A DNA stretch of 64,000 nt from Mycobacterium sp. ACS4331 (GTDB taxonomy: Bacteria; Actinomycetota; Actinomycetes; Mycobacteriales; Mycobacteriaceae): contig NZ_LZHW01000102.1 of assembly GCF_001667265.1 (NCBI RefSeq), forward strand, positions 1-64,000, written 5' to 3'. Of this stretch, positions 37,067 through 44,714 are shown piece by piece (positions within the stretch are counted from its first letter, which is position 1; each line of letters begins with the position of its first letter). The position numbers and the translations under genes are program-made. The notes under the pieces were generated by a model. The model was not told the origin of the DNA. It did not search any database and saw only the letters and a program-made list of their open reading frames with translations.

Positions 37067-38041
37067 TCAGGGCACCAGCACGATCGAGCCCACGGTCCTG
37101 CGGCCCTGCAGGTCCCGGTGCGCCTGCTCCGCCTCGGCCAGCGGATAGCTCTGGCTCACCGTGACGGTGAGGGTTCCGGCCGCGATGGCGTCCATGAGTT
37201 CACCCGCCCGCCACGCGAACTCGTCGGCCGTGCGAGTGAAGTCGCCGAGCTTGGGCCGGGTCAAAAACACCGATCCGGCGGCGTTGAGGCGCTGCGGGTC
37301 CACCGGGGGCACCGGACCGCTCGCGGCACCGAACAGCGCCAGCGTGCCGCGCACCGCCAGGCTGGCCAGGCTCGCGTCGAACGTGCTCGCCCCGACCCCG
37401 TCGTAGACGGCCTGGACCCCTCTTCCGTCGGTGAGGTCGCGCACCTTGGCCGCGAACTCCGCGGGGTCCTCGGGGTAGTCGAGCACCTCGATGGCGCCCG
37501 CCTGCCGGGAGAGTTCGGCCTTCTCGGGCGTCGACGCCGTGGTGATCACCTTGGTGCCCACGCTGGCCGCCCACTGCGTCAGGAGCAGGCCGACCCCGCC
37601 CGCGCCCGCATGCACGAGCACGGTGTCCGTCGGGGCGATGGGATAGACGGACTTGATCAGGTAGTGCGCCGTCATGCCCTTCAGCAGGGCTGAGGCGATC
37701 GCGTCCGACGGGACGGCATCGGGCACGTAGGCGACGAAATCGGCGGGCGCCGTGCAGTACTGCGCATAGGCCCCGTCGGCGTTGGCGGTCACCACGCGGT
37801 CACCGACCGACAATGCGGCGACGTCGTCACCGACGGCGGCCACCGTCCCGCAGACCTCGGTGCCGACGATGAACGGCACCGGACGCGGGTACGCGCCGGA
37901 CCGGAAATAGGTGTCGATGAAGTTGATTCCGATGGCGTCGGCCTTGATCAGAACCTCCCCGCGGCCCGGGACGGGTTGCGGCTTGTCGACGAGGGTCAGA
38001 ACTTCCGGGCCGCCGGTTCGGCTGACTTCGATCGCGTCCAT
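37067..38041 (-). CDS. qor: zinc-free quinone oxidoreductase (MDR family)
   Basis: 324 residues, medium-chain dehydrogenase/reductase without the structural zinc cysteines. Motifs are GEVLIKADAIGINFIDTYFR, PFIVGTEVCGTVAAVGDDV, the NADPH-binding VLVHAGAGGVGLLLTQWA and GVQAVYDGVGAST. NADPH-dependent quinone or enone reduction is the family activity; the substrate is unknown. I chose the ATG at 38041 (MDAIEVSRTGGPE). It is divergent from the ATP-grasp gene with 31 bases between start codons, so the promoters must overlap. A gene of this family is also found here in M. tuberculosis (Rv1454c, from memory). Confidence 0.92.
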   Translation of the reverse strand: MDAIEVSRTGGPEVLTLVDKPQPVPGRGEVLIKADAIGINFIDTYFRSGAYPRPVPFIVGTEVCGTVAAVGDDVAALSVGDRVVTANADGAYAQYCTAPADFVAYVPDAVPSDAIASALLKGMTAHYLIKSVYPIAPTDTVLVHAGAGGVGLLLTQWAASVGTKVITTASTPEKAELSRQAGAIEVLDYPEDPAEFAAKVRDLTDGRGVQAVYDGVGASTFDASLASLAVRGTLALFGAASGPVPPVDPQRLNAAGSVFLTRPKLGDFTRTADEFAWRAGELMDAIAAGTLTVTVSQSYPLAEAEQAHRDLQGRRTVGSIVLVP

Positions 38042-38072
38042 GGTGACTATCATCCTTGTCCATGATGCCGTC

Positions 38073-39008
38073 ATGAAGCTGGCCCGGCCTGACGTGTTCC
38101 ATCCGAAGATCGTTCTGGCGGGGTGCCGCAAACTCGTCGACGGGGACGGTGACGACGACGGCCTGGTGGCCGCGCTGCGGCAGCGTGGCCTGGCGGCGCG
38201 GTGGCTGTCCTGGGATGACCCGCAGACCCTGACGGCGGATCTGGTGATTCTGCGGGCGACGTGGGACTACATCGAGCGCCTCGACGAGTTCCTGGCGTGG
38301 ACGCGGCAGGTGCCGAATCTGCTCAACGCGGCCGAGGTCGTCGCGTGGAACACCGACAAGCGCTACCTGCACGATCTCGCGATCGCCGGTGTGCGCGTGC
38401 TCGAGAGCGAGTTCTTCACCCCCGACGAGATCGTGCACCTGCCTGCCGGTGAGGTGGTGGTCAAACCGGCGGTCGGCGCCGGATCCGTTGGCGCCCAGCG
38501 CTTCACCGATCACAGTGCGGCCCGCGAGCATGCCGCGCGGCTGCAGGAGTCGGGTGCCACGGTGCTCGTGCAGCCCTACGACGCGCGCGTCGAGCGCGGT
38601 GAGACCGCCCTGGTGTTCCTGGCCGGGCAGCAGTCGCACGCCTTCACCAAGGGCCCGATCCTGCGGGCGCCGGGGGAGCGGCCGGCCTTCGACGACTCGG
38701 GCACCTACGCCGAGGAGTCGCTGGCGCCGGCCGAGCCGGATTTCGAACTGTGGGACGCGGGCTACGCAGCGCTGGCCGCGGCCGCTGCGCATCTGGGCAT
38801 CGACCCGTCAGAACTGCTCTACGCGCGGGTGGACCTCATCGGGGACCGGGACCCGGTCCTGCTCGAACTCGAGCTGGTCGAACCGAGCCTGGGATGGCGT
38901 CAACTCGACGTGACCACCAGGGCGGCACAGCAGCGCCGGTTCGCGCTCGGGGTCGAGTCAGCCCTCGAGCGACTCGGCCTGGGTCCGCTCTCGCATCGAC
39001 GCCCATAG
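38073..39008 (+). CDS. ATP-grasp domain protein of unknown substrate
   Basis: 311 residues. The ATP-grasp core is visible: VVVKPAVGAGSVGAQRF (phosphate loop), VLVQPYDARVERGETALVFL (central sheet) and LLYARVDLIGDRDPVLLELELVEPSL (Mg ligands near residues 245-275). ATP-grasp enzymes join a carboxylate to an amine or thiol; glutathione-synthetase/RimK-like members are closest by eye. The substrate cannot be told from sequence. The ATG at 38073 gives the conserved start. Its last 51 bases overlap the 3' end of ctaA on the opposite strand. An equivalent gene (Rv1455) lies here in M. tuberculosis as I recall. Confidence 0.82.
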   Translation: MKLARPDVFHPKIVLAGCRKLVDGDGDDDGLVAALRQRGLAARWLSWDDPQTLTADLVILRATWDYIERLDEFLAWTRQVPNLLNAAEVVAWNTDKRYLHDLAIAGVRVLESEFFTPDEIVHLPAGEVVVKPAVGAGSVGAQRFTDHSAAREHAARLQESGATVLVQPYDARVERGETALVFLAGQQSHAFTKGPILRAPGERPAFDDSGTYAEESLAPAEPDFELWDAGYAALAAAAAHLGIDPSELLYARVDLIGDRDPVLLELELVEPSLGWRQLDVTTRAAQQRRFALGVESALERLGLGPLSHRRP

Positions 39009-39899
39009 CGCTGCGGTCGCGGCCGTGCACGCGGCGGCGCCCGCCACGTGCAGGGCCACCAGCGCTTCGGGGACGCCGGTGAAGAACTGGATGGCGCCGA
39101 GCGCGCCCTGCGCGGCCACCAGTGCGACGACGACCACCAGGCGCGTCAGCACCGGTCGCGGTGCGCGCACCGCGAGCAGGCCGAAACCCAGGCCCACGAG
39201 CAGCGCCAGGTAGGCGACCAGCAGCGAGGAGTGGGCGTGCACCAGCGTCACGATCTCGACCTGCAGGCGCGCCACGGGCCGGTCGATGCTCTTGTCGCCG
39301 GCGTGCGGACCCGCGGCGGTCACCAGGGTCCCGGTGACCAGCACCGCCGCGAGCGTGAGGCCGGACAGCGCCGTGAGCCAGCGCAGCGGCGCCACCACCA
39401 CGTGGACCGGGGTGCCCGTGTCGGGTTCGCCGATCTTGACGTAGAGCAGCACCGCGAGCCACACCATGGTCATCGAAGCCAGCAGGTGGATGGCCACGGT
39501 CCACCACAGCAGGCCGGTCAGCACCGTGATGCCGCCGATGACGGCCTGGACGACCGTGGAGGCGGGCATCAGCCAGGCATAGACCAGCACTTCGCGGCGG
39601 CGACGGGCGCGGGTCACCGCCAGTACCGCCAGGATCGCGGTCAGGACCACCGCGAACGTGATCATCCGGTTGCCGAACTCGACCAACTGGTGCACCCGCG
39701 CGACCTCGGGGTGCGGGATCGGCGTGAAGCTGCCCGGGAAGCACTGCGGCCAGGTCGGGCAGCCCAGACCGGAGGCCGTGACGCGCACGATCGCGCCGGT
39801 CACGGCGATGCCGCCCTGGGTCAGGATCACCAGCGCCGCAATCAGGCGTTGCGCGCGCAGACTGGGTTCGGGCAGCAGGTCGACCAGTCGGTGGAACAC
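38958..39899 (-). CDS. ctaA: heme A synthase
   Basis: 313 residues with about eight membrane helices in two homologous halves. It oxidises the methyl group of heme O to a formyl group for cytochrome aa3. The N-terminal extracytoplasmic pair GLGCPTWPQCFPG holds the conserved cysteines, and the His ligands lie in VARVHQLVEFGNR and VHAHSSLLVAYLALL. The GTG start is 7 bases after a TACGCT hexamer, so it is leaderless. It converges with the ATP-grasp gene, overlapping by 51 bases. Confidence 0.94.
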   Translation of the reverse strand: MFHRLVDLLPEPSLRAQRLIAALVILTQGGIAVTGAIVRVTASGLGCPTWPQCFPGSFTPIPHPEVARVHQLVEFGNRMITFAVVLTAILAVLAVTRARRRREVLVYAWLMPASTVVQAVIGGITVLTGLLWWTVAIHLLASMTMVWLAVLLYVKIGEPDTGTPVHVVVAPLRWLTALSGLTLAAVLVTGTLVTAAGPHAGDKSIDRPVARLQVEIVTLVHAHSSLLVAYLALLVGLGFGLLAVRAPRPVLTRLVVVVALVAAQGALGAIQFFTGVPEALVALHVAGAAACTAATAALWASMRERTQAESLEG

Positions 39900-39905
39900 G
39901 GGCCA

Positions 39906-39911
39906 AGCGTA
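39906..39911 (-). promoter_or_regulatory. -10 hexamer TACGCT for leaderless ctaA
   Basis: On the minus strand TACGCT ends 7 bases before the ctaA GTG at 39899. A short inverted repeat ACTAC/GTAGT (39923-39937) sits just upstream and could bind a regulator; that is weak. Confidence 0.55.
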
Positions 39912-39947
39912 GAGGACGGAAAACTACAGTCCGTAGTAAGGGGCCGG

Positions 39948-40529
39948 TCAGCGCGGTGGTCGCGGTGCGACGACGGGCATCAGGATGTCGTCGACCAGGC
40001 GGACCGCCAGGTCGTCGTCGAGCGGATCCCCGGTGACCAGCAGGCGGTGCCACAGCACGCTCTGGCCCAGTTCCCGCACGATGTCGACCGGGACGTCGGC
40101 ACGCACCTCGCCGCGTGCCACCCCACGTTGCAGGAGTTCCGCCATCTCCTGTTTGCGCCATCCGATGACCTCGGTGCGAAACGCGTCGGCAAGGCCGTCG
40201 TCGGTGGCCATCGCGGCGACGATGGCCTTCAGTGTCGGCGCCTGCGTGCCGGTGAACAGGCCGATCCATCCCCGCAGGATCGCGAGCATGTCCTCGCGGT
40301 AACTGCCGGTGTCGGCGTGCGGGATGGCGGTGGTTGCGGTGCGCAGGAGCATGTCGCGCAGCAGTGCGGTGCTGTCGGGCCAGCGACGGTAGAGCACGGT
40401 CTTGCTGGTGCCCGCGGCCGAGGCGACGGCCTCCATCGTGACGCCTGCCGCGCCGCGTTCCCCGAGCAGTCTCAGGGTCGCGTCGTGGATGGCGTTCTCG
40501 AGCTCCGCACCCCGTCGTCGTTGAACCAC
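39948..40529 (-). CDS. TetR family regulator of the DAPG-hydrolase-like gene
   Basis: 193 residues. The helix-turn-helix covers about residues 10-55: ENAIHDATLRLLGERGAAGV, TMEAVASAAGTSKTVLYRRW. The C-terminal domain resembles TetR_C_16-like ligand domains. I chose the GTG at 40529, close behind AGGAGG on the mRNA, because the sequence upstream is antisense to the divergent gene. Two copies of the same imperfect palindrome lie between it and the gene at 40614, so it probably represses both. It is followed by ctaA, 48 bases away, with its own promoter. Confidence 0.87.
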   Translation of the reverse strand: MVQRRRGAELENAIHDATLRLLGERGAAGVTMEAVASAAGTSKTVLYRRWPDSTALLRDMLLRTATTAIPHADTGSYREDMLAILRGWIGLFTGTQAPTLKAIVAAMATDDGLADAFRTEVIGWRKQEMAELLQRGVARGEVRADVPVDIVRELGQSVLWHRLLVTGDPLDDDLAVRLVDDILMPVVAPRPPR

Positions 40530-40539
40530 CGCACCTCCT

Positions 40540-40559
40540 AAGAAACGCTTGCGTATCCA
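40540..40559. promoter_or_regulatory. TetR operator copy 1
   Basis: AAGAAACG, four bases, CGTATCCA. It is an imperfect inverted repeat with the same design as copy 2, centred 44 bases away. It lies just upstream of the TetR start codon, so occupancy would block TetR expression. Confidence 0.6.
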
Positions 40560-40583
40560 ATGCGCCGAGTTTAGCCTGCGTAT

Positions 40584-40603
40584 AAGAAACGCAACCGTAT
40601 CTT
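40584..40603. promoter_or_regulatory. TetR operator copy 2
   Basis: AAGAAACG, four bases, CGTATCTT: arms match with one mismatch. It ends one base before the GGAGG of the DAPG-hydrolase-like gene, so a bound repressor would block that gene's transcription or its early elongation. Confidence 0.65.
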
Positions 40604-40613
40604 GGAGGTCGAC

Positions 40614-41312
40614 ATGACGCCCGTGCTGTATCCGCTGCGCCCCGTCGAGTCCGCCGTCGTGCGCCACACCAGGCTGCCGCATCTGCGACGACGGATCACG
40701 ATCGCGCATCAGCCACTCGCGGATGTCACCCCGGCCATGCTGCTCGACTGGTTCACCCACCTCGGCGGCACCATGCGCTACGGCGGTGACGTGATCCCGC
40801 GGTACCTGGCCTGGCACCCGATCGATCACATCCGCTGGGAGCTTGCGCGCCCCGCACCCGGTGGTGGCGCCGCCGAAGGGGCCCGGTTCCGCATCGTCGA
40901 GCAGTTCCGGGGAATCGACGAGGACCGGACCTACCCGGTCGACGTGGTGGACCGCGTCGAGAAACTCGATGAGACCGGTATCAGATTGGTCACCAGACTC
41001 GCCGGCGTCGTGGTCTTCCAGCTTGAGCACACCTGGTCGGCAGGGGCCGAGGGTGCGCATTACGTGAGCGTGCTCGACATCGGCGCCCGATCGGCGCTCG
41101 CAACTCCCGTCAACTGGGCGCTGACCCGCAGATTTCCGGACGCCATGGCACAGGCCTGGGTGCGGCACAACATCGAGGAGGTCGGACAGCTGCAGTACCT
41201 GCTGCCCGCCCTGGCCGCATCAGGTGAAGCGGAACCAGCGCACGGCGCAGCCCGCGGCGAGCGCACCCCACACCGCGAGCACCGCGATGCCGAACCAGTC
41301 CACCGACAGTGA
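40614..41312 (+). CDS. DAPG hydrolase (PhlG)-like protein
   Basis: 232 residues. The conserved segment LAWHPIDHIRWELARP, with a second region EHTWSAGAEGAHYVSVLDIG, fits the DAPG-hydrolase/PhlG family, zinc-dependent C-C hydrolases that cleave 2,4-diacetylphloroglucinol; related mycobacterial enzymes exist. The natural substrate here is unknown. The ATG at 40614 follows GGAGG at 40604-40608. The last 31 codons are antisense to the ABC permease gene and of unusual composition (GEAEPAHGAARGERTPHREH), so the true domain ends near 41219. Divergent TetR gene and twin operators suggest inducible expression. Confidence 0.72.
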   Translation: MTPVLYPLRPVESAVVRHTRLPHLRRRITIAHQPLADVTPAMLLDWFTHLGGTMRYGGDVIPRYLAWHPIDHIRWELARPAPGGGAAEGARFRIVEQFRGIDEDRTYPVDVVDRVEKLDETGIRLVTRLAGVVVFQLEHTWSAGAEGAHYVSVLDIGARSALATPVNWALTRRFPDAMAQAWVRHNIEEVGQLQYLLPALAASGEAEPAHGAARGERTPHREHRDAEPVHRQ

Positions 41313-41996
41313 CATCGCCTGCGTCAGTGACTCGGTCAGCGCGCCCGACGGGGTCAACCGGGCCACCCAGCGCAGGCCCGCGGGAACCAACCCGCTCTCC
41401 AGCGTCAGTGCGCCGAGTCCCGCGAACACGAACCACAGCAGGTTGGCCACCGCCAGCACGATCTCCGCGCGCAGCGTGCCGCCGAGCAGCAGGCCCAGCG
41501 CCGTGAAGCACACCGTGCCCACCGCGATGATGAACGCGCCGAGCAGCAGGCCAAGCGGGTTCGGCCGCCACCCCAGGGCCACGCCGATCGCGCCCAGCAG
41601 AATCGCCTGCAGGAACACCACGGTCACCACCGCCATCGACTTGCCCGCGATGATCCCCCAGACCGGAAGTGCCGTGGCGCCAAGGCGTTTGAGGGCGCCG
41701 TAGCGGCGGTCGAAGGCCACCGCGATGGCCTGCCCGGTGAATCCCGTGGAGATCAGCGCCAGCGCCATGATGGCCGGAGTGAACGTCCCCGCCCGGTCGT
41801 CGCCGAAGTCGCCCAGCGGCAGCAGCACCAGCCCGACCAGCAGGGTGATCGGGATGAACATCGTCAGCAGAAGCTGCTCGCCGTTGCGCAGCAGCAGCTT
41901 GAGTTCGAGGCCGAACTGCGCGGCCAGCATCCGCGGGACCGTGCTCGGTCGGGGGTCGGGCGTGAAGGTGCCCGGCGGGAACAGGCTCTGGCTCAC
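41220..41996 (-). CDS. ABC transporter permease
   Basis: 258 residues, six membrane helices of the ABC-2 type (MLAAQFGLELKLLLRNGEQL at the N-terminal elbow, then ITLLVGLVLLPLGD and later GALTESLTQAMSL). It pairs with the ATPase encoded upstream (GTGA overlap, 41993-41996). The pair corresponds to Rv1457c-Rv1458c (from memory) and lies in front of it mptB. Such two-component ABC-2 exporters often move drugs or glycolipids; the cargo is not known. Its last 93 bases overlap the 3' end of the convergent DAPG-hydrolase-like gene. Confidence 0.88.
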   Translation of the reverse strand: MSQSLFPPGTFTPDPRPSTVPRMLAAQFGLELKLLLRNGEQLLLTMFIPITLLVGLVLLPLGDFGDDRAGTFTPAIMALALISTGFTGQAIAVAFDRRYGALKRLGATALPVWGIIAGKSMAVVTVVFLQAILLGAIGVALGWRPNPLGLLLGAFIIAVGTVCFTALGLLLGGTLRAEIVLAVANLLWFVFAGLGALTLESGLVPAGLRWVARLTPSGALTESLTQAMSLSVDWFGIAVLAVWGALAAGCAVRWFRFT

Positions 41997-42934
41997 GGTC
42001 GCAACTCCCGTCCGGTGACGTCGAGGAACACGTCTTCAAGACTGCGCTGCTCGACTCGCATGTCGGTGGCCAGCACGTCCAGGCGGGCGCACCACGCCGT
42101 CACGGTCGCCAGCACCTGCGGGTCGATGTGGCCTTCGACGAGGTACTCACCCGGTGCGACCTCGGCGGCGCGATAGCTCTCCGGCAGCGCCGAGACCAAC
42201 AGCGTGAGGTCCAGCATGCGCGGCGCGCTGAAGCGGAGCTGATCCTCGGCACCCGACCGCATCAGCTCGGCCGGCGTGCCCGCGGCCACCTGGGCGCCAT
42301 GGTCGATGATCACGATCCGATCGGCGAGTTCCTCGGCCTCCTTGAGCTGATGGGTGGTCAACACCACCGTCACGCCGTCACGGCGCAGACCGTCGATCAG
42401 CTCCCAGACCACCAGGCGGGCGTGGGCGTCCATTCCGGCCGTGGGCTCATCGAGGAACACCAGTTCCGGGCGCCCCACCAGGGCGCAGGCCAACGCGAGC
42501 CGCTGCTGCTGCCCGCCCGAGAGCCGGCGGTAGGTGGTGCGCGCCGAGTCGGTCAGGCCGAGGGTCTCCAGCAGCCACTTGGGGTCCAGCGGGTTGGCGG
42601 CATAGGCCGCGACGAGATTGAGCATCTCAGCGGCTCGGGCGGCCGGATAACCGCCGCCGCCCTGCAGCATGACACCGATGCGGGGACGCAGCTCCGCGTT
42701 GTCGGCGACGGGATCGAGGCCGAACACCTCGATGGTTCCGGCGTCGGGTCTGATGAAGCCCTCGCACATCTCGACGGTGGTGGTCTTGCCGGCGCCGTTG
42801 GGCCCCAGCAGTGCGAGCACCTCGGCGGGATGCACCTCGAGGTCGAGGCTGTCCACCGCCGTGGTGTCTCCGAATCGTTTGGTGACCCCCTGCAGCCGCA
42901 GCGGGATGCGGGGGCCGGTGCCGGTCGAGCTCAC
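41993..42934 (-). CDS. ABC transporter ATP-binding protein
   Basis: 313 residues, full ABC-2 drug/lipid-type ATPase: Walker A LLGPNGAGKTTTVEM, signature RRLSGGQQQRLALA, Walker B LVFLDEPTAGMD and the H-loop VVLTTHQLKEAEE. The C-terminal 80 residues resemble the regulatory DUF4162 region. The GTG start overlaps the mptB stop and its own stop overlaps the permease, so mptB, ATPase and permease form one unit with tight coupling. This suggests, without proving, that the exporter serves envelope glycan or lipid assembly. Confidence 0.92.
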   Translation of the reverse strand: MSSTGTGPRIPLRLQGVTKRFGDTTAVDSLDLEVHPAEVLALLGPNGAGKTTTVEMCEGFIRPDAGTIEVFGLDPVADNAELRPRIGVMLQGGGGYPAARAAEMLNLVAAYAANPLDPKWLLETLGLTDSARTTYRRLSGGQQQRLALACALVGRPELVFLDEPTAGMDAHARLVVWELIDGLRRDGVTVVLTTHQLKEAEELADRIVIIDHGAQVAAGTPAELMRSGAEDQLRFSAPRMLDLTLLVSALPESYRAAEVAPGEYLVEGHIDPQVLATVTAWCARLDVLATDMRVEQRSLEDVFLDVTGRELRP

Positions 42935-44601
42935 GGGGACTCAGCGTAGGCGTCGGCGCGACCACCGGTTGCAGGCGGCGCGGTGGAAACGGGATCGGGC
43001 TCGGGCAGCGGACGCCACGGCAGCCAGTTGTGGGTCAGCCCGATCAGGAGCGCAACGATCACCGTGCTGGCCACTGTGGCGTCGACGATCTGGAACAACG
43101 CGAACCGGTCACCGTTGGCGGTGGGACCGAAGATGCCCACGATCAGCGTGACGGCGATGGTCGCGATGCGGAACCGTGGCCGAGTCGCCCAGGCCGCAAG
43201 CGGGATGATCGCCCACAGCAGGTACCAGGGCTGCACCACGGGGAACAGCAGCACCGTCGCGCCCAGCGCGACACCGAGTCCGCCGACGGGATGCAGCCGA
43301 CCGCGGAACACCGCAAGGAGCAGCCAGGTGACGACGATCATGATGATCAGGACGCCGATCGCACGGGTCAGCGACAGCACCGCGGTGGTGTGGTCGCCGA
43401 GACCGAGCAGGATTCCCACCTGACCGGTGCCCAGTGCCAGCAGCGTCGGCGGCGACATCCAACTGCGTACGACGTTGGCGGTGCCGAGCGTCGACAGCCA
43501 GCCGAAGCCCAGGCCGCTGGCCCAGCCGATCACCGCCATGACCGCCAGCGACAGCAGCCCCAAGGCGCCACTGGCCAGGATGAAGGACTTCACCGTGCTG
43601 CCCCAGCGGCACCCCAGGGCCATCGCCACGAAGCCGAGGGCCAGCAGCGAGGGCAGTTTGACCTGTGAGGACATCGTGATCAGCACCGTGCCGAGCAGCA
43701 GCATCGTCAGCGGGTACCAGCGCGCGGCAGGCCGGGCCGCGAACGGCCGGGGCGCCAATCGGCGCGTCGACTCGACGCCGCGCAGCGCGAACTCGGTGCC
43801 GGCCAGCATGAGGCCGAGCATGATGGCCTCGTTGTGGATGCCCGCCACCAGGTGCATGAACAGCAGGGGATTGGTGGCTCCCAGCCACAGGGCGCTGACC
43901 TCGGCGACGCCGCACCGGCGAGCCAGTCGCGGCGTCGCCCACACGATCAGGCCCACACCGGCGAGCACCAGCACGCGATGACACAGCACCGCCGCGACAA
44001 TGTTGTCCCCGGTGATCTCGGAGATGCCCCGGCCGATCCACAGGAACAGCGGGCCGTACGGCGCCGGCGTCTCGCGCCACAGGCTGGGCACCGACAGCGT
44101 GAAGACGTGGTCGAGGCCCAGGCCGGGCGCCGGTCCGACGCGGTACGGGTCGAGGCCGTTGCCCGCGATCCGGCTCTGCGCCAGGTAGGAGTACACGTCC
44201 TTGCTGTACATCGGCGGCGCGACCAGGAGCGGGAGCATCCAGAGCACCAGGGTGCGGTCCAGCTGGCCGCGGGTCATCCGGCGCTGGCCGAGTGCGAAGC
44301 GGCCGAGCATGAGCCACGCCAGCGCCATCATCACCGCGCCGGTCGTCGTCATCGTCAGCGACACCGTCTGGATGCGCGACGGCAGGTTCAGCAGGCGCAC
44401 CCCGAAGGTCGGATCCTGCACGACGGGACGGGCCCCGGCGCCGAGGGCGCCGATTGCCATCAGCACAGTTCCGGTGGCGCCGAAGAGGCGGGTTCGGCGC
44501 AGCGCGACGAGCTCGAGGTCGTTGAGTGGAGAGCCCACAGTCCGCTCGTCGCCGTGCCAACCGGCGATCGACGTGCTCAACGAACGAAGCCGGCCTGCCA
44601 C
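42931..44601 (-). CDS. mptB: alpha-1,6-mannosyltransferase MptB
   Basis: 556 residues, about 13 membrane helices, GT-C glycosyltransferase. The N-terminus RLFGATGTVLMAIGALGAGA and the conserved acidic loop MYSKDVYSYLAQSRI of the GT-C family are clear. In mycobacteria MptB starts the mannan backbone of lipomannan and lipoarabinomannan using polyprenyl-phosphate mannose. I chose the GTG at 44601 because a TACGCT hexamer ends 7 bases upstream. It is divergent from sufR with 109 bases between, and heads the unit with the ABC transporter. Confidence 0.92.
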   Translation of the reverse strand: MAGRLRSLSTSIAGWHGDERTVGSPLNDLELVALRRTRLFGATGTVLMAIGALGAGARPVVQDPTFGVRLLNLPSRIQTVSLTMTTTGAVMMALAWLMLGRFALGQRRMTRGQLDRTLVLWMLPLLVAPPMYSKDVYSYLAQSRIAGNGLDPYRVGPAPGLGLDHVFTLSVPSLWRETPAPYGPLFLWIGRGISEITGDNIVAAVLCHRVLVLAGVGLIVWATPRLARRCGVAEVSALWLGATNPLLFMHLVAGIHNEAIMLGLMLAGTEFALRGVESTRRLAPRPFAARPAARWYPLTMLLLGTVLITMSSQVKLPSLLALGFVAMALGCRWGSTVKSFILASGALGLLSLAVMAVIGWASGLGFGWLSTLGTANVVRSWMSPPTLLALGTGQVGILLGLGDHTTAVLSLTRAIGVLIIMIVVTWLLLAVFRGRLHPVGGLGVALGATVLLFPVVQPWYLLWAIIPLAAWATRPRFRIATIAVTLIVGIFGPTANGDRFALFQIVDATVASTVIVALLIGLTHNWLPWRPLPEPDPVSTAPPATGGRADAYAESP

Positions 44602-44607
44602 GTAGGC

Positions 44608-44613
44608 AGCGTA
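44608..44613 (-). promoter_or_regulatory. -10 hexamer TACGCT for leaderless mptB
   Basis: On the minus strand the hexamer ends 7 bases before the GTG at 44601. A longer N-terminus starting upstream would lie outside the predicted transcript. Confidence 0.55.
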
Positions 44614-44699
44614 GCGGTCGGTTATTCCCCGCCCGCGCTGTGAGCTGTGCACAGGCCAGCTAAGGGTGCCCTTGCTGGATTCCCCTTTCTAATTGCGTC

Positions 44700-44714
44700 A
44701 CACTGGTGTTGTGA
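44700..44714 (+). promoter_or_regulatory. candidate SufR operator over the sufR start codon
   Basis: ACACT-GGTGT-TGTGA exactly fits the ACACT-N5-TGTGA pattern reported, as I recall, for mycobacterial SufR. The right arm covers the GTG at 44711. A bound Fe-S SufR would block the promoter of its own operon. Confidence 0.65.
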
